A stretch of DNA of 64,000 nucleotides from Oscillospiraceae bacterium (GTDB lineage Bacteria > Bacillota > Clostridia > Oscillospirales > Ruminococcaceae), in contig JAUNSK010000007.1 in the NCBI GenBank assembly GCA_030539275.1, positions 62,001 to 126,000 of the forward strand. The letters are read 5' to 3'. The notes under the pieces were generated by a model. It was not told the DNA's origin, did not search any database, and saw only the letters and a list, made by a program, of their open reading frames with translations. This document shows positions 9,876 to 19,785 of this stretch, one piece after another. Position 1 is the stretch's first letter; every line of letters starts with the position of its first letter. A program made the translations under genes and the position numbers.

Positions 9876-10244
9876 TTACTTCTTCTTGTTAGCAATAGTC
9901 TTTACAGGACCCTTGCGAGTTCTTGCGTTAGTCTTTGTACGCTGTCCTCTAACAGGAAGACCTTTACGATGACGAGTGCCGCGGTAGCAGTTGATTTCAA
10001 CAAGTCTCTTAATATTAAGAGCAACTTCTCTTCTGAGGTCACCCTCAACGTTTAAGTTCTTGTCGATATATTCACGCAGCTTATTAACGTCAGTTTCAGG
10101 AAGATCCTTAACTCTTGTATCAGGATTAACGCCTGTTTCTGTTAATATCTTCTTTGCAGTTGTATTACCAATACCGTAAATATAAGTAAGAGCTATTTCA
10201 ACTCTCTTATTTTTTGGTAAGTCAATTCCAGCAATTCTTGCCAT
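9876..10244 (-). CDS. rpsM: 30S ribosomal protein S13
   Basis: 122-residue head protein that forms intersubunit bridges and contacts P-site t[28 protein letters not shown] at the start, a helix-two-turn-helix core, and the basic [25 protein letters not shown] tail are typical. Follows rpmJ by 33 bp, as is usual in the alpha operon. Confidence 0.98.
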   Translation of the reverse strand: MARIAGIDLPKNKRVEIALTYIYGIGNTTAKKILTETGVNPDTRVKDLPETDVNKLREYIDKNLNVEGDLRREVALNIKRLVEINCYRGTRHRKGLPVRGQRTKTNARTRKGPVKTIANKKK

Positions 10245-10277
10245 TAACTAATTGCACCTCCGTTTATGGACTAATTA

Positions 10278-10391
10278 TTAGCCCTGTCTTTGTTTATGCT
10301 TTGGATTTTCGCAAATAACCATTATTTTACCTTTGCGCTTAATTACTTTACATTTTTCACACATAGGCTTTACTGAAGGTCTAACTTTCAT
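10278..10391 (-). CDS. rpmJ: 50S ribosomal protein L36 (zinc-binding form)
   Basis: A 37-residue ORF read directly from the sequence: [20 protein letters not shown], then a segment ending HKQRQG. Cys11, Cys14 and Cys27 with His32 form the zinc site of the C+ form of L36. ATG 10391 follows an AGGAGG site. It lies between infA and rpsM, its usual place. It is easy to miss because of its length. Confidence 0.96.
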   Translation of the reverse strand: MKVRPSVKPMCEKCKVIKRKGKIMVICENPKHKQRQG

Positions 10392-10443
10392 TAAAATACC
10401 TCCTTTTGATAGTTAGAAAAAGGAGTTTTTACACGATAGGCAA

Positions 10444-10662
10444 TTACTTGCTTCTCCATGTAATACGTCCCTTTGACAGGTCATAAGGTGACATCTCTAC
10501 TGTTACCTTATCCCCCGGTACTATACGAATATAATTCATTCTCAGTTTTCCAGAAATATGAGCCAGAATAGTGTGCCCATTCGGCAATTCTACCTGAAAC
10601 ATCGCATTTGGCAATGCCTCAACTACTGTTGCTTCAACTTCAATAACATCTTCTTTTGACAT
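10444..10662 (-). CDS. infA: Translation initiation factor IF-1
   Basis: 72-residue single S1/OB-fold protein that occupies the ribosomal A site during initiation and supports IF-2 and IF-3. [42 protein letters not shown] and the C-terminal [10 protein letters not shown] match the family along its whole length. Starts 3 bp after the KOW gene stop, which suggests translational coupling. Confidence 0.98.
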   Translation of the reverse strand: MSKEDVIEVEATVVEALPNAMFQVELPNGHTILAHISGKLRMNYIRIVPGDKVTVEMSPYDLSKGRITWRSK

Positions 10663-10665
10663 ATA

Positions 10666-10929
10666 CTAAACCTCACTTTCATCAACTGAGTCATAAAACT
10701 TTCTCAGTGCCACTTTAAGCTTTCTGTCAGTAATATCGTTAATATCAATTACAGTCCCGGTAAACATCAGATGCCTCAGATTCTTCTTTTTCGGAGATTC
10801 AAGTTTTCTTCTTTTACCATCCGCGATCATAGCATAAGATGCGTTATCAGCATAATCCTTCACTACGAAGTATCCGCCTTTATCGCGTCCTGCAATCGCC
10901 TTAACTACTATTCCTTTTACTATTTTCAC
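10666..10929 (-). CDS. KOW-domain RNA-binding protein (L14e/L6e-like)
   Basis: 87-residue basic protein with an N-terminal KOW motif (KGIVVKAIAGRDKGGYFVVKDY, then YAMIADGKRRKLESPKKKN). It resembles the eukaryotic/archaeal L14e-L6e-L27e group, and short proteins of this kind sit between map and infA in many Clostridia. The role is probably ribosome-associated RNA binding, inferred from the fold and its place in the operon. Its exact function is not established. Confidence 0.85.
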   Translation of the reverse strand: MKIVKGIVVKAIAGRDKGGYFVVKDYADNASYAMIADGKRRKLESPKKKNLRHLMFTGTVIDINDITDRKLKVALRKFYDSVDESEV

Positions 10930-10941
10930 AACTGACCTCCA

Positions 10942-11691
10942 TCAGGGTTGAGTCAGAATAACTGCACCCTCAGGGGTAATTGCTATCGTATGCTCAAAAT
11001 GAGCTGAAAGAGATCCGCTTGTCGTAAGAACTGTCCATCCGTTTTTCATGACCTTGATGCCTTCGCCTTTGATATTGATCATTGGCTCAACAGCTATAGT
11101 CATTCCGGCAACAAGTCTTGTGCCGTGACCAGGTGTACCGTAATTCGGAACCTCTGGATCTTCATGAAGATTACGTCCTACTCCATGACCGCAGTAGCGT
11201 TTTACTACAGCATAGCCACGTGATTCACAGTATTCCTGAACAGTATGGGAAACATCTCCGAGTCTGACTCCGACCTTGGCAGCATCTATAGCTGCATACA
11301 GGCTTGCTTGTGTAACTTCAAGAAGTTTTTTCGCTTCATCGGTGATCTTACCAACAGGAAAAGTAGAACATGTATCACCGTGGAAGCCATCAATACAAGC
11401 TCCTACGTCAACACTTACTATGTCTCCTGCTTTGATAATTTTTTTGCTGTTTGGTATACCATGTATTACTTCATCGTTGATAGAAATACATGCGCTTGCA
11501 GGAAAACCTCCATAATTTAAAAATGAAGGAGTAGCACCATGCCCAACAATGTAATCATGAATGATTTTGTCAAGCTGGAGTGTTGTCATTCCCGGCTTTA
11601 TAGATTTGCCTGCCAGCTGTAACGCACCGCCGGCAATTTTACCGGCAACACGCATTTTAGCTAGATCGGCTTTTGATTTAACACTGATCAT
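10942..11691 (-). CDS. map: Methionine aminopeptidase, type Ia
   Basis: 249-residue metalloenzyme that removes the initiator Met from nascent proteins. The five metal ligands are visible: two Asp (SVDVGACIDGFHGDTCSTF), one His (GHGVGRNLHEDPEV) and two Glu (AVEPMI and FEHTIAI). There is no N-terminal zinc or SH3 extension, hence type Ia. It lies 6 bp after adk in the secY-adk-map arrangement. Confidence 0.97.
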   Translation of the reverse strand: MISVKSKADLAKMRVAGKIAGGALQLAGKSIKPGMTTLQLDKIIHDYIVGHGATPSFLNYGGFPASACISINDEVIHGIPNSKKIIKAGDIVSVDVGACIDGFHGDTCSTFPVGKITDEAKKLLEVTQASLYAAIDAAKVGVRLGDVSHTVQEYCESRGYAVVKRYCGHGVGRNLHEDPEVPNYGTPGHGTRLVAGMTIAVEPMINIKGEGIKVMKNGWTVLTTSGSLSAHFEHTIAITPEGAVILTQP

Positions 11692-11697
11692 ATTATA

Positions 11698-12330
11698 TTA
11701 AGCTCCCACTGCTTTAAGTGTAAGCTTAGATGTTTCAGCAACCTCTTCCTGTCCAACTACTGTTTCAAGCTTGTTCTGCTTTGCGTAATAATCTTTCAGA
11801 GGAGCTGTCTGCTTATGATAAACATCAAGCCTATCAAGAACAGTCTGCGGCTGATCATCCTTACGGATTATTGTTTCAGCACCGCATTTGTCACATTTGC
11901 CCTCTACCTTTGAAGGTTTAAAGTCAACATGATAAGTAGCACCGCAGCCACTGCAGACTCTGCGTCCGGAAACGCGCTGCTTTATTGTTTCATCCGGAAC
12001 AAAAATCTCGATTACCTTGTCAATGTTTACACCCATTGAGTCAAGTGCCTCTGCCTGTGGAACTGTACGCGGAAAACCGTCGAGTATAAACCCGTTCCTG
12101 CAGTCTTCAGCAGAAATTCTGTCCTTTAATATGCCAATTACTATTTCATCTGATACAAGTGCTCCGCTGTCCATAGCGGCTTTGGCCTTAAGACCATATT
12201 CAGTGCCGTTCTTGACAGCTTCGCGAAGCATATTGCCAGTAGAAATCTGTGGTATATTCAGTGCATCGGATATAACCTCTGCCTGAGTACCTTTTCCTGC
12301 ACCAGGTGCACCAAGTAAAATTAAGTTCAT
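11698..12330 (-). CDS. adk: Adenylate kinase with zinc-binding LID
   Basis: 210-residue enzyme that interconverts ATP + AMP and 2 ADP. P-loop [10 protein letters not shown] at 7-16; NMP-binding region with [16 protein letters not shown] at 81-89. The LID domain carries four Cys (C126, C129, C146, C149), the zinc-binding form common in Gram-positive bacteria. It follows secY by 15 bp. Confidence 0.97.
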   Translation of the reverse strand: MNLILLGAPGAGKGTQAEVISDALNIPQISTGNMLREAVKNGTEYGLKAKAAMDSGALVSDEIVIGILKDRISAEDCRNGFILDGFPRTVPQAEALDSMGVNIDKVIEIFVPDETIKQRVSGRRVCSGCGATYHVDFKPSKVEGKCDKCGAETIIRKDDQPQTVLDRLDVYHKQTAPLKDYYAKQNKLETVVGQEEVAETSKLTLKAVGA

Positions 12331-12345
12331 GCTTTTAACCCCCTG

Positions 12346-13665
12346 CTATTCCAAAAATCCTTTGTGATGACGCATCATTAACTGTGACTCCAGAGTACGT
12401 ACTGTTTCAAGCGCAACACTTACAACGATAAGTATTGATGTACCACTGAATGCCAGATTGCCGAGCAATGGGAAAACGCCTCCCAGAATTGCCGGGATAA
12501 CTGCGATAATACCGAGGAAAACTGCGCCTACCAATGTGATCTTAGACAGAACTCTCTGAATGTAATCAGATGTTGGTTTACCAGGTCTTATACCAGGTAT
12601 TCCTCCGTTGCTCTGACGAAGATTATTGGCAATTTCAACCGGATTATACTGCATTGAAACGTAGAAATAGTTAAAACCAATAATTAATAAGAATAAAACT
12701 ATTGAATATACAGGGCTTCTGTAGCTGAAGAACTTTGAGAATCCTGTATAGAATTTATCCCACCATGAAGTACCGTCCTGGTTCGGCGGGAAGAAAATTG
12801 CGATTGTCATAGGAAGTGAAACAAAGGCATTTGCAAAGATGATCGGCATAACGCCACTCATGCAAACCTTAACCGGAATATGAGTATTCTGGCCGCCATA
12901 CTGCTTTCTTCCAACAACTCTCTTTGCATACTGAATCGGGATTCTTCTTTCAGATTCATTCATGAATACGATAAATCCGATAACGAAAACGAACAGAAGA
13001 AGTACAAATATTCCTACGAAAACATATGGATTTGGCTGATCCCAGGCTGCATTCCACATAGTAAGAAGATTACTCGGGAAATTTGCGAGGATTCCGATGA
13101 AGATCATCATCGAAACACCGTTTCCAATACCTTTTTCATTAATTCTGTTACCGATCCAGACAACGATCATAGCACCCGTGACAAACACTGAAATTATTAC
13201 AACCGCTGCAAAGATTCCTTCAAAGCCATCAGTATATCTTACTGCTCCGGCTTTTTTCATAGTAAGATAATATGCCCACGCCATAAATATAGATAATCCG
13301 AAAGAAACAAAAGCTGAGATCTTATCGATCTTCTTTCGTCCCTCTTCTCCCTCTTTTGATATTCTCTCAAGAGGAGGAATTGCGTAGGTAAGAAGCTGTA
13401 CTATGATTGATGCGTTGATGAACGGCTGAACGCCCAATGCAAAAACCGTAGCTCTTGACATTGAACCGCCTGATAGAACATTTAAATAACTCAGAGCATT
13501 GTTGTTGTCGTTGGCATTCATCCAATCTCTGAGGACCTGGGCATCCAGAAACGGAGCCGGGATCAAAATAGAACCAATACGGAAAATGATAATGATGAAG
13601 AGTGTGAATAAGAGCTTTTTACGAGTTTCTTGAACCTTCCAAGCATTTCTTAATGTTTCAAACAC
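12346..13665 (-). CDS. secY: Protein translocase subunit SecY
   Basis: 439-residue core channel of the Sec translocon, with about ten transmembrane helices. The N-terminal helix region (WKVQETRKKLLFTLFIIIIFRIGS), the plug/TM2a region (LNVLSGGSMSRATVFALGVQPFINASI) and the cytoplasmic loop (GMPGIRPGKPT-like GIPGIRPGKPTSDYI) are typical. The partner SecA is encoded at 35437-38187. It starts 1 bp from the rplO stop. Confidence 0.97.
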   Translation of the reverse strand: MFETLRNAWKVQETRKKLLFTLFIIIIFRIGSILIPAPFLDAQVLRDWMNANDNNNALSYLNVLSGGSMSRATVFALGVQPFINASIIVQLLTYAIPPLERISKEGEEGRKKIDKISAFVSFGLSIFMAWAYYLTMKKAGAVRYTDGFEGIFAAVVIISVFVTGAMIVVWIGNRINEKGIGNGVSMMIFIGILANFPSNLLTMWNAAWDQPNPYVFVGIFVLLLFVFVIGFIVFMNESERRIPIQYAKRVVGRKQYGGQNTHIPVKVCMSGVMPIIFANAFVSLPMTIAIFFPPNQDGTSWWDKFYTGFSKFFSYRSPVYSIVLFLLIIGFNYFYVSMQYNPVEIANNLRQSNGGIPGIRPGKPTSDYIQRVLSKITLVGAVFLGIIAVIPAILGGVFPLLGNLAFSGTSILIVVSVALETVRTLESQLMMRHHKGFLE

Positions 13666-13666
13666 C

Positions 13667-14104
13667 TTACATCACCTCAGTCTTCCCACCGGCTTTCTCG
13701 ATTTTCTCCAGAGCTGACTGAGAGAATTTTGCAGCCTTAACTGTTACCTTAGATGTTAATTCGCCGTTACCTAAAACCTTAACGCCGTCATATTCTTTCT
13801 TAATCAATCCAGCTGCCTTGAGTAATTCTGTATCAACAACAGTACCGTCCTTGAACTTATTCAGATCTGATACATTAATGATAGCATACTTGTCAGCAAA
13901 AATATTGTTGAAACCTCTCTTAGGAATACGTCTCATCAAAGGCATCTGTCCACCTTCGAAACCGATACGTACGCCGCCGCCTGAACGTGCGTTCTGACCC
14001 TTATGGCCTTTACCAGCGGTTTTTCCATTACCTGAACCATTTCCTCTGCCTATGCGCTTACAAGCTTTTGCAGGCTGAGCTGGTGTTAATTCGTGTAACT
14101 TCAT
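13667..14104 (-). CDS. rplO: 50S ribosomal protein L15
   Basis: 145-residue late-assembly protein of the large subunit. The glycine/arginine-rich N-terminal arm ([27 protein letters not shown]) threads into 23S rRNA, followed by the globular L15 domain ([17 protein letters not shown], then a [16 protein letters not shown] strand region). Lies between rpmD and secY as usual. Confidence 0.98.
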   Translation of the reverse strand: MKLHELTPAQPAKACKRIGRGNGSGNGKTAGKGHKGQNARSGGGVRIGFEGGQMPLMRRIPKRGFNNIFADKYAIINVSDLNKFKDGTVVDTELLKAAGLIKKEYDGVKVLGNGELTSKVTVKAAKFSQSALEKIEKAGGKTEVM

Positions 14105-14128
14105 ACTATTGATTGCACCTCCTTGCTA

Positions 14129-14305
14129 TTATGCTTCTTTAACCTCCACGAGGTGGGAAATCTTTTTGATTTTGCCCATTGTTTGCTCATTATCTGGCTG
14201 AGTTACAACCTCGCCTATCTTCTTAAGTCCGAGTGAATGAGCAGTGTCAATCTGATTCTGCTGACGTCCGATAAGACTTTTTACTAATTTGATCTGCTTT
14301 GCCAT
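14129..14305 (-). CDS. rpmD: 50S ribosomal protein L30
   Basis: 58-residue large-subunit protein: KQIKLVKSLIGRQQNQIDTAHSLGLKKIGEVV, the ferredoxin-like L30 core. The start is ATG 14305 (MAKQ) because AAGGAG lies 8 nt upstream; a GTG three codons earlier sits on that Shine-Dalgarno. In the spc order rpsE-rpmD-rplO. Confidence 0.96.
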   Translation of the reverse strand: MAKQIKLVKSLIGRQQNQIDTAHSLGLKKIGEVVTQPDNEQTMGKIKKISHLVEVKEA

Positions 14306-14317
14306 TGAACTCACTCC

Positions 14318-14818
14318 TTAACCTAATATTTCTTTTACTGTTTTGCCTCTTTTTTCAGCAACGTCCTTAGCTGAAGTACATTCGCTCAAGCCAGCAATAG
14401 TAGCTCTAACTACGTTGCATGGGTTATTGGAACGAAGAGACTTTGTTCTGATATCCTTGATTCCTGCCATTTCAACAACGGCACGAACAGGACCGCCTGC
14501 GATAACACCAGTACCAGGAGCAGCTGGTTTCATAAGAACACTGCCGGCACCAAACTTACCGATGATTTCATGAGGGATTGTTGTACCCTTAAGTGGAATT
14601 CTAACAAGATTTTTCTTAGCGTCTTCAATACCCTTACGGATAGCATCAGGAACTTCGCCTGATTTACCAAGACCAAAACCAACTATACCGTTTCCGTCAC
14701 CTACTACAACAAGTGCAGAAAACTTCATGATACGGCCGCCTTTAACAGTTTTTGAAACTCTGTTAATAGCAACAACCTTCTCTGAAAGCTCAAATGATGA
14801 AGCATCTATCTTAGCCAA
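14318..14818 (-). CDS. rpsE: 30S ribosomal protein S5 (TTG start)
   Basis: 166-residue protein of the decoding-site back face; mutations in this family affect fidelity. N-terminal double-stranded-RNA-like domain ([33 protein letters not shown]), then [14 protein letters not shown] and [19 protein letters not shown]. The start is TTG 14818 (translates to MAKIDASSF): AAGGAGGT lies just upstream and the whole signal fits the 19-bp gap after rplR. The only upstream ATG (14875) would lie inside rplR. Confidence 0.95.
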   Translation of the reverse strand: MAKIDASSFELSEKVVAINRVSKTVKGGRIMKFSALVVVGDGNGIVGFGLGKSGEVPDAIRKGIEDAKKNLVRIPLKGTTIPHEIIGKFGAGSVLMKPAAPGTGVIAGGPVRAVVEMAGIKDIRTKSLRSNNPCNVVRATIAGLSECTSAKDVAEKRGKTVKEILG

Positions 14819-14837
14819 AGTTTTTTTACCTCCTTCT

Positions 14838-15197
14838 TTAGAACTTAAGTCCGCTTTCGCGTGCAGCTTCTGCAAGCTCTTTTACACGACCATGGTATAT
14901 ATTACCGCCTCTGTCGAAAACAACTTCAGTAATACCTGCAGCCTGTGCATTCTTAGCAACTAACTGACCTACCATACGAGCGCCTTCTGTATTTCCTCCG
15001 TTACCGGTGAAATCCTTAGAAAGACTGGATGCTGAAGCCAATGTCTTGCCGCTTACATCATCAATAACCTGCGCATATATATGCTTTGCGGAGCGAAAAA
15101 CATTGAGACGCGGACGCTCCGGTGTACCAGAAATCTTCGCACGAACTCTGCTGTGTCTAGCATCTCTGGCTTTTCTTCTATCAGCCTTTTTAACCAT
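14838..15197 (-). CDS. rplR: 50S ribosomal protein L18
   Basis: 119-residue 5S rRNA-binding protein. Basic N-terminus ([44 protein letters not shown]) and the C-terminal [25 protein letters not shown] are the family signatures. Starts 18 bp after rplF. Confidence 0.98.
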   Translation of the reverse strand: MVKKADRRKARDARHSRVRAKISGTPERPRLNVFRSAKHIYAQVIDDVSGKTLASASSLSKDFTGNGGNTEGARMVGQLVAKNAQAAGITEVVFDRGGNIYHGRVKELAEAARESGLKF

Positions 15198-15215
15198 TGC
15201 GATTCACTCCTTTTA

Positions 15216-15761
15216 TTATTTCTTGCCCTTACCGGCTTTACCCTCTTTACGGATAATTCTTTCACCGGCATATCTGATTCCTTTACCCTTATATGGTTCC
15301 GGCGGACGCTTTTCACGAACTTCAGCTGCATACTGACCAACAGCCTGCTTATCGATACCATTGATAACGATCTTGTTCGGTGCAGGAACATCAATTGTGA
15401 TTCCGTTACCTTCTGTGAAGATAACCTGATGTGAGAAACCAAGGTTCATAACGAGATCCTTGCCCTGCTTAGCTGCACGGTAACCAACACCCTCGATCTC
15501 GAGAGTTTTTGAGTAGCCGTTTGTTACACCCTCTATCATGTTTGCAAGAAGTGTTCTTGTCAGACCATGAAGAGATTTGTGCATTTTATCTTCTGACGGA
15601 CGAGTTACAGTAATAACACCGTCGTTTACATCTATACCAAGTTCTTTAGTGAACTGCTTGGTGATTTCACCCTTAGGACCTTTAACGGTAACTAAGTTGT
15701 CTACGTTCTTAACTTCAACACCGGCAGGGACACTAATTGGCATTCTACCTATTCTTGACAT
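15216..15761 (-). CDS. rplF: 50S ribosomal protein L6
   Basis: 181-residue protein near the GTPase-associated centre. Two repeated L6 folds: residues ~1-80 (SRIGRMPISVPAGVEV...) and ~85-175 (GVGYRAAKQGKDLVMNLGFSHQV, then RPPEPYKGKGIRYAGE, the C-terminal signature). Lies 12 bp after rpsH. Confidence 0.98.
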   Translation of the reverse strand: MSRIGRMPISVPAGVEVKNVDNLVTVKGPKGEITKQFTKELGIDVNDGVITVTRPSEDKMHKSLHGLTRTLLANMIEGVTNGYSKTLEIEGVGYRAAKQGKDLVMNLGFSHQVIFTEGNGITIDVPAPNKIVINGIDKQAVGQYAAEVREKRPPEPYKGKGIRYAGERIIRKEGKAGKGKK

Positions 15762-15773
15762 AACGTGTCCTCC

Positions 15774-16172
15774 TTACCATACAAATGCGAGAATTTCGCC
15801 GCCGACATTTAATTCACGAGCCTTCTTGTCAGTCATGATTCCCTTTGATGTGGAAACAACTGCAATACCAAGACCCTTTCTTACCTTTGGCATATCCTCA
15901 CAACTTGAATAAATACGCAAACCTGGTTTTGATACCCTGCGTAAGCCAGTAATAACAGGTGACTTGTTATCACCATATTTAAGAGTAATTCTTATAATAC
16001 CCTGCTTACCATCTTCAATAACCTGAAAGCTCTTTATATAACCCTCATCAACGAGAATCTGAGTAATAGCTTTCTTTACATTTGAAGCGGGAACATCAAC
16101 CGTAGCGTGCTTTGCTGAATTCGCATTACGAATTCTTGTCAATATATCTGCTATAGTATCAGTAATCTGCAT
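15774..16172 (-). CDS. rpsH: 30S ribosomal protein S8
   Basis: 132-residue primary 16S rRNA-binding protein of the central domain. [18 protein letters not shown] at the start and the C-terminal [34 protein letters not shown] are diagnostic. In E. coli S8 regulates the spc operon by binding near rplE; no equivalent site was recognised here. Confidence 0.98.
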   Translation of the reverse strand: MQITDTIADILTRIRNANSAKHATVDVPASNVKKAITQILVDEGYIKSFQVIEDGKQGIIRITLKYGDNKSPVITGLRRVSKPGLRIYSSCEDMPKVRKGLGIAVVSTSKGIMTDKKARELNVGGEILAFVW

Positions 16173-16195
16173 GCCGAATAACCTCCTTTGTAATA

Positions 16196-16381
16196 TTACC
16201 AGCTAGCTTTCTTAACACCCGGAATCTGACCGTCATGTGCCAGTTCTCTGAAACAAATACGACAAATGCCGAACTTTCTCAGATATGCATGTGGTCTTCC
16301 ACAAATCTTGCATCTGTTGTAAGCACGTGTGGAATATTTGGGAGTTTTTTGCTGCTTCAGGACCATTGCTTTTTTAGCCAT
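16196..16381 (-). CDS. rpsZ: 30S ribosomal protein S14, zinc-binding type Z
   Basis: 61-residue short form with the zinc ribbon [20 protein letters not shown] (two CxxC pairs). The length and the four Cys define the zinc-dependent type used by most Firmicutes; the ~90-100-residue zinc-free form is absent here. Lies between rplE and rpsH as usual. Confidence 0.97.
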   Translation of the reverse strand: MAKKAMVLKQQKTPKYSTRAYNRCKICGRPHAYLRKFGICRICFRELAHDGQIPGVKKASW

Positions 16382-16395
16382 TTTATAAATCCTCC

Positions 16396-16938
16396 CTACT
16401 TCTCAGCAAACGGAGCACCCATTAATGTAAGCAGCTCCTTTGCCTCTTCATCAGTTTGAGCAGTTGTGATAAAGTTGATGTCCATACCTCTTACTTTATC
16501 TATCTTGTCATATTCGATTTCAGGGAAAATAAGCTGTTCTTTAATACCAGTTGAATAATTGCCCTTGCCATCGAATGAATTTGGATTAATGCCTCTGAAA
16601 TCACGTACTCTCGGTAAAGAAACATTGAAGAACTTATCGAGGAATTCGTACATGTTTTCATTTCTAAGAGTTACTTTAACACCGATTGGCATTCCTTCAC
16701 GTAACTTAAAGTTAGCAACTGATTTTCTAGCACGGCATATAACAGGCTTCTGACCTGAAATAGCTGCTATATCAGTCATTATAGCATCAATAACCTTAGC
16801 ATTTTCTCTAGCTTCGCCAGCACCGACATTGATAACAATCTTGTCGAGCTTCGGAATCTGCATTACGCTTTTGTATCCGAATTTCTTCATCATAGCAGGA
16901 GCTACAGTGCTGATATAGTAATCCTTTAATCTAGCCAT
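16396..16938 (-). CDS. rplE: 50S ribosomal protein L5
   Basis: 180-residue 5S rRNA-binding protein that contacts P-site t[43 protein letters not shown] and [20 protein letters not shown] are L5 signatures. Spaced 12 bp from rplX and 14 bp from rpsZ. Confidence 0.98.
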   Translation of the reverse strand: MARLKDYYISTVAPAMMKKFGYKSVMQIPKLDKIVINVGAGEARENAKVIDAIMTDIAAISGQKPVICRARKSVANFKLREGMPIGVKVTLRNENMYEFLDKFFNVSLPRVRDFRGINPNSFDGKGNYSTGIKEQLIFPEIEYDKIDKVRGMDINFITTAQTDEEAKELLTLMGAPFAEK

Positions 16939-16950
16939 GTCGTTTCTCCT

Positions 16951-17310
16951 TTACTTGAATGATGCTCCGCATTTTTTGCAAACGCGCAACTTTATTTGCT
17001 TATCTGAACCTTTTTCAGTTTCAAATGTGTGACCTGTTCTTGTAGGCTTGCCGCATTTAGGACAAACCAGCTGAACCTTGCAAGCATATATAGGAGCTTC
17101 AGCCTGAACAATTCCGCCGACCTGACCCATTCTGGTAGGTTTAACGTGCTTTGTTACATAGTTGATGCCTTCTACGATTACTTTGCCTTCTTTAGGGCTT
17201 ACTTCGAGAACTTTGCCTGTCTTATGCTTCTTGTTGCCCTCGAATTTATCGTTGTACTTACCTGTCAGCAATATGACTGTGTCACCTTTTTTAACGTGTA
17301 CTTTATTCAT
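16951..17310 (-). CDS. rplX: 50S ribosomal protein L24
   Basis: 119-residue assembly-initiator protein. N-terminal KOW motif ([20 protein letters not shown]...[23 protein letters not shown]) and a C-terminal zinc-ribbon-like CPKCG...CKKCG segment seen in many Firmicutes. Start ATG 17310 follows GGAGGTG at 8 nt; a longer frame beginning at 17346 would run into rplN and has no ribosome site. Confidence 0.97.
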   Translation of the reverse strand: MNKVHVKKGDTVILLTGKYNDKFEGNKKHKTGKVLEVSPKEGKVIVEGINYVTKHVKPTRMGQVGGIVQAEAPIYACKVQLVCPKCGKPTRTGHTFETEKGSDKQIKLRVCKKCGASFK

Positions 17311-17326
17311 CGATATGACACCTCCA

Positions 17327-17695
17327 TTAAAGTACTTCTGGTGCAAGGCTTAAGATCTTAACATAATCCTTGTCACGAAGCTCTCTTGCTACTGGTCCGA
17401 ATATACGTGTTCCCTTCGGGTTCTTATCCTCTTTAATGATTACAGCAGCGTTCTCGTCGAAGCGGATGTAAGTTCCATCCTCTCTTCTTAAGCCCTTTGC
17501 TGAACGAACGATAACTGCTTTTACAACATCACCCTTCTTAACAACGCCGCCGGGTGTTGCCTTCTTAACAGAAGCAACAACAACATCTCCGATATTAGCA
17601 TATCTTCTGCGTGTACCGCCAAGAACTCTGATACACATCAGTTCCTTCGCACCTGTGTTGTCTGCCACCTTAAGGTAAGTTTGCATCTGTATCAC
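17327..17695 (-). CDS. rplN: 50S ribosomal protein L14 (GTG start)
   Basis: 122-residue subunit-interface protein. [20 protein letters not shown] aligns with the standard L14 N-terminus from residue 1, so the GTG at 17695, 7 nt after AAGGAGGAG, is the start rather than the ATG three codons later. [19 protein letters not shown] and the C-terminal [25 protein letters not shown] are typical. Confidence 0.97.
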   Translation of the reverse strand: MIQMQTYLKVADNTGAKELMCIRVLGGTRRRYANIGDVVVASVKKATPGGVVKKGDVVKAVIVRSAKGLRREDGTYIRFDENAAVIIKEDKNPKGTRIFGPVARELRDKDYVKILSLAPEVL

Positions 17696-17755
17696 AGTCG
17701 TTCTCCTCCTTTCAGAATATAAATGCTGATATACAGCATGGTAATCAAATTTAAA

Positions 17756-18013
17756 TTACTTCGCTTTTTCGATGATATTGGTAACGCGCCATCTCTTATC
17801 TTTTGAAAGCGGACGTGTTTCCATAACTTCAATTCTGTCGCCTATCTTGCACTCATTGTTTTCATCATGAGCCTTAAGCTTAACAGTTCTCTTGATAATC
17901 TTCTTGTAAAGCGGGTGTTTAACATTGTCAACAATAGCTACTACAACAGTTTTATCCATCTTGTCACTAACTACTTTACCGACACGAGTTTTTCTAAGGT
18001 TTCTTTCAGACAT
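17756..18013 (-). CDS. rpsQ: 30S ribosomal protein S17
   Basis: 85-residue OB-fold primary rRNA-binding protein. [21 protein letters not shown] and [23 protein letters not shown] are characteristic. A 60-bp gap to rplN contains a small ATGCTG/CAGCAT hairpin around 17728-17744. Confidence 0.98.
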   Translation of the reverse strand: MSERNLRKTRVGKVVSDKMDKTVVVAIVDNVKHPLYKKIIKRTVKLKAHDENNECKIGDRIEVMETRPLSKDKRWRVTNIIEKAK

Positions 18014-18031
18014 CGCTAAATCCTCCCTTTC

Positions 18032-18238
18032 TTACTGCTCTACGCTTGACTGGATTTCTTGCTCACGAAGAACTGTCTTGATACGAGCAATATCCTTCTT
18101 CACTGCTTTTAAACGAGCTGTGTTGTCAAGCTGATTTACAGCCAGCTGAAAGCGGAGAGCAAAAAGCTCCTTCTTCAGATCTACCAACTTGTCATTCATC
18201 TCATTAACAGATAATTCTCTAACTTCAGTTGCTTTCAT
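18032..18238 (-). CDS. rpmC: 50S ribosomal protein L29
   Basis: 68-residue helical hairpin at the peptide exit tunnel, a docking point for SRP and trigger factor in this family. [21 protein letters not shown] and [32 protein letters not shown] are typical. Overlaps the rplP stop by one base (TAATG), implying translational coupling. Confidence 0.98.
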   Translation of the reverse strand: MKATEVRELSVNEMNDKLVDLKKELFALRFQLAVNQLDNTARLKAVKKDIARIKTVLREQEIQSSVEQ

Positions 18239-18663
18239 TATTGCTCGCCTCCCTCTGCCTCTTTACTAACAAACTTACATTTAATCGGGAGCTTGTGCAT
18301 AGCAAGACGCATAGCTTCTCTAGCATCTTCTTCGCTTACGCCGGCAATTTCAAACATAACTCTGCCTGGCTTAACAACAGCTACCCAATACTCAGGAGCA
18401 CCTTTACCGGAACCCATACGTGTTCCAAGCGGCTTACTTGTAACTGGCTTATCTGGGAACACCTTGATCCAAACCTTACCGTTACGTTTGCAGTAACGAG
18501 TCATAGCTATACGAGCAGCTTCGATCTGGTTAGCAGTGATCCATGCTGGTTCAAGTGCCTGTAAACCGTACTCACCATTTGATACTTTATTACCGCGTAA
18601 TGCCTTACCAGTCATACGACCTCTGTGCACACGACGATATTTTACTCTCTTTGGAAGTAGCAT
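18238..18663 (-). CDS. rplP: 50S ribosomal protein L16
   Basis: 141-residue protein contacting the aminoacyl-tRNA elbow. [19 protein letters not shown], then [28 protein letters not shown] and [20 protein letters not shown] are signatures. It overlaps both neighbours by one base (rpsC and rpmC), so the rpsC-rplP-rpmC trio is tightly coupled. Confidence 0.98.
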   Translation of the reverse strand: MLLPKRVKYRRVHRGRMTGKALRGNKVSNGEYGLQALEPAWITANQIEAARIAMTRYCKRNGKVWIKVFPDKPVTSKPLGTRMGSGKGAPEYWVAVVKPGRVMFEIAGVSEEDAREAMRLAMHKLPIKCKFVSKEAEGGEQ

Positions 18664-19409
18664 TACTGGTTACCTCCTTCTTCTCTTCTTGGAGTTCTTG
18701 GTTTGCGGTATGATCTGTTATCATCGCGTCTCTTTCTTACCGGCTTCTCTTCTGTTGCTCTTGCAGCAGCTTCACCCTTAAGAATTTCGCCCTTGTAGAT
18801 CCAAACCTTAACGCCGAGACGTCCATATGTTGTATGAGCTTCTGCAGTACCGTAATCTATATCAGCTCTGATTGTCTGAAGTGGAATAGTACCTTCATTG
18901 TAGCTCTCGCTTCTTGCGATTTCAGCACCGCCGAGACGACCTGAAACTCTTGTTTTGATACCCTTAGCACCGAGACGGATTGCACGTCCGATTGACTGCT
19001 TCATAGCACGTCTGAAGGATATTCTGTTTTCAAGATCAAGTGCGATCTTTTCTGCAACGAGCTGTGCATTAAGATCAGGCTGCTTAACCTCAACAATATT
19101 GATTAAAACATGTGCCTGCTTTGACATCATAGCTTCAACCTGCTGACGAAGCTTTTCAATTTCAGCGCCGCCCTTGCCGATTACGATACCAGGCTTAGCA
19201 CAGTTGATGTGGATTCTTGTTTTATCAGCAAAACGTTCGATTTCGATCTTAGCAACACCAGCAGCATAAAGCTTTTTCTTTATGAAATTACGGATGTTGT
19301 AGTCTTCAACCAAAGTATCGCCGAAAGTTGATTTGTTGGCATACCAACGTGAATCCCAATCCTTAATAACGCCAACACGGAAACCGTGTGGATTTACCTT
19401 CTGGCCCAT
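18663..19409 (-). CDS. rpsC: 30S ribosomal protein S3
   Basis: 248-residue mRNA-entry-channel protein. [24 protein letters not shown] start, KH domain with [19 protein letters not shown] (~60-100), and a C-terminal domain with [14 protein letters not shown]. The tail (~215-248) is a basic, Arg-rich extension, which is common in this family. Confidence 0.98.
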   Translation of the reverse strand: MGQKVNPHGFRVGVIKDWDSRWYANKSTFGDTLVEDYNIRNFIKKKLYAAGVAKIEIERFADKTRIHINCAKPGIVIGKGGAEIEKLRQQVEAMMSKQAHVLINIVEVKQPDLNAQLVAEKIALDLENRISFRRAMKQSIGRAIRLGAKGIKTRVSGRLGGAEIARSESYNEGTIPLQTIRADIDYGTAEAHTTYGRLGVKVWIYKGEILKGEAAARATEEKPVRKRRDDNRSYRKPRTPRREEGGNQ

Positions 19410-19431
19410 AGTCTACCTCCTATATTTGGGA

Positions 19432-19767
19432 TTAATCTTTTTCTTTCAATACCATAGTAACATGTGATGTTCTCTTAAGAATTCTATAAGCTCTGCCTTG
19501 TGCTCTTGGCATAATACGCTTCATAATAGGTCCTGGAGTAACAAAACACTCAGCAACATAGAGTTTTTCTTTATCCATGTCATGATTATTCTCTGCGTTA
19601 GCAATTGCAGACTTCAAAAGCTTTTCAAGATCTTCACAAGCAGCCTTTGGAGTATGCTTCAGAGTTGCCATTGCAATTTCAACTGGCTTGTTTCTGATAA
19701 GATCAAGTACAATCTTAACCTTGCGTGGTGAAATGCGGGCATTTCTTAAATATGCTCTTGCTTCCAT
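19432..19767 (-). CDS. rplV: 50S ribosomal protein L22
   Basis: 111-residue protein whose beta-hairpin lines the exit tunnel. [26 protein letters not shown] and the C-terminal [28 protein letters not shown] are diagnostic; the latter includes the loop where macrolide-resistance mutations map in other bacteria. No abnormal insertion seen. Confidence 0.98.
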   Translation of the reverse strand: MEARAYLRNARISPRKVKIVLDLIRNKPVEIAMATLKHTPKAACEDLEKLLKSAIANAENNHDMDKEKLYVAECFVTPGPIMKRIMPRAQGRAYRILKRTSHVTMVLKEKD

Positions 19768-19785
19768 CGTGTATTCCTCCCTCCG

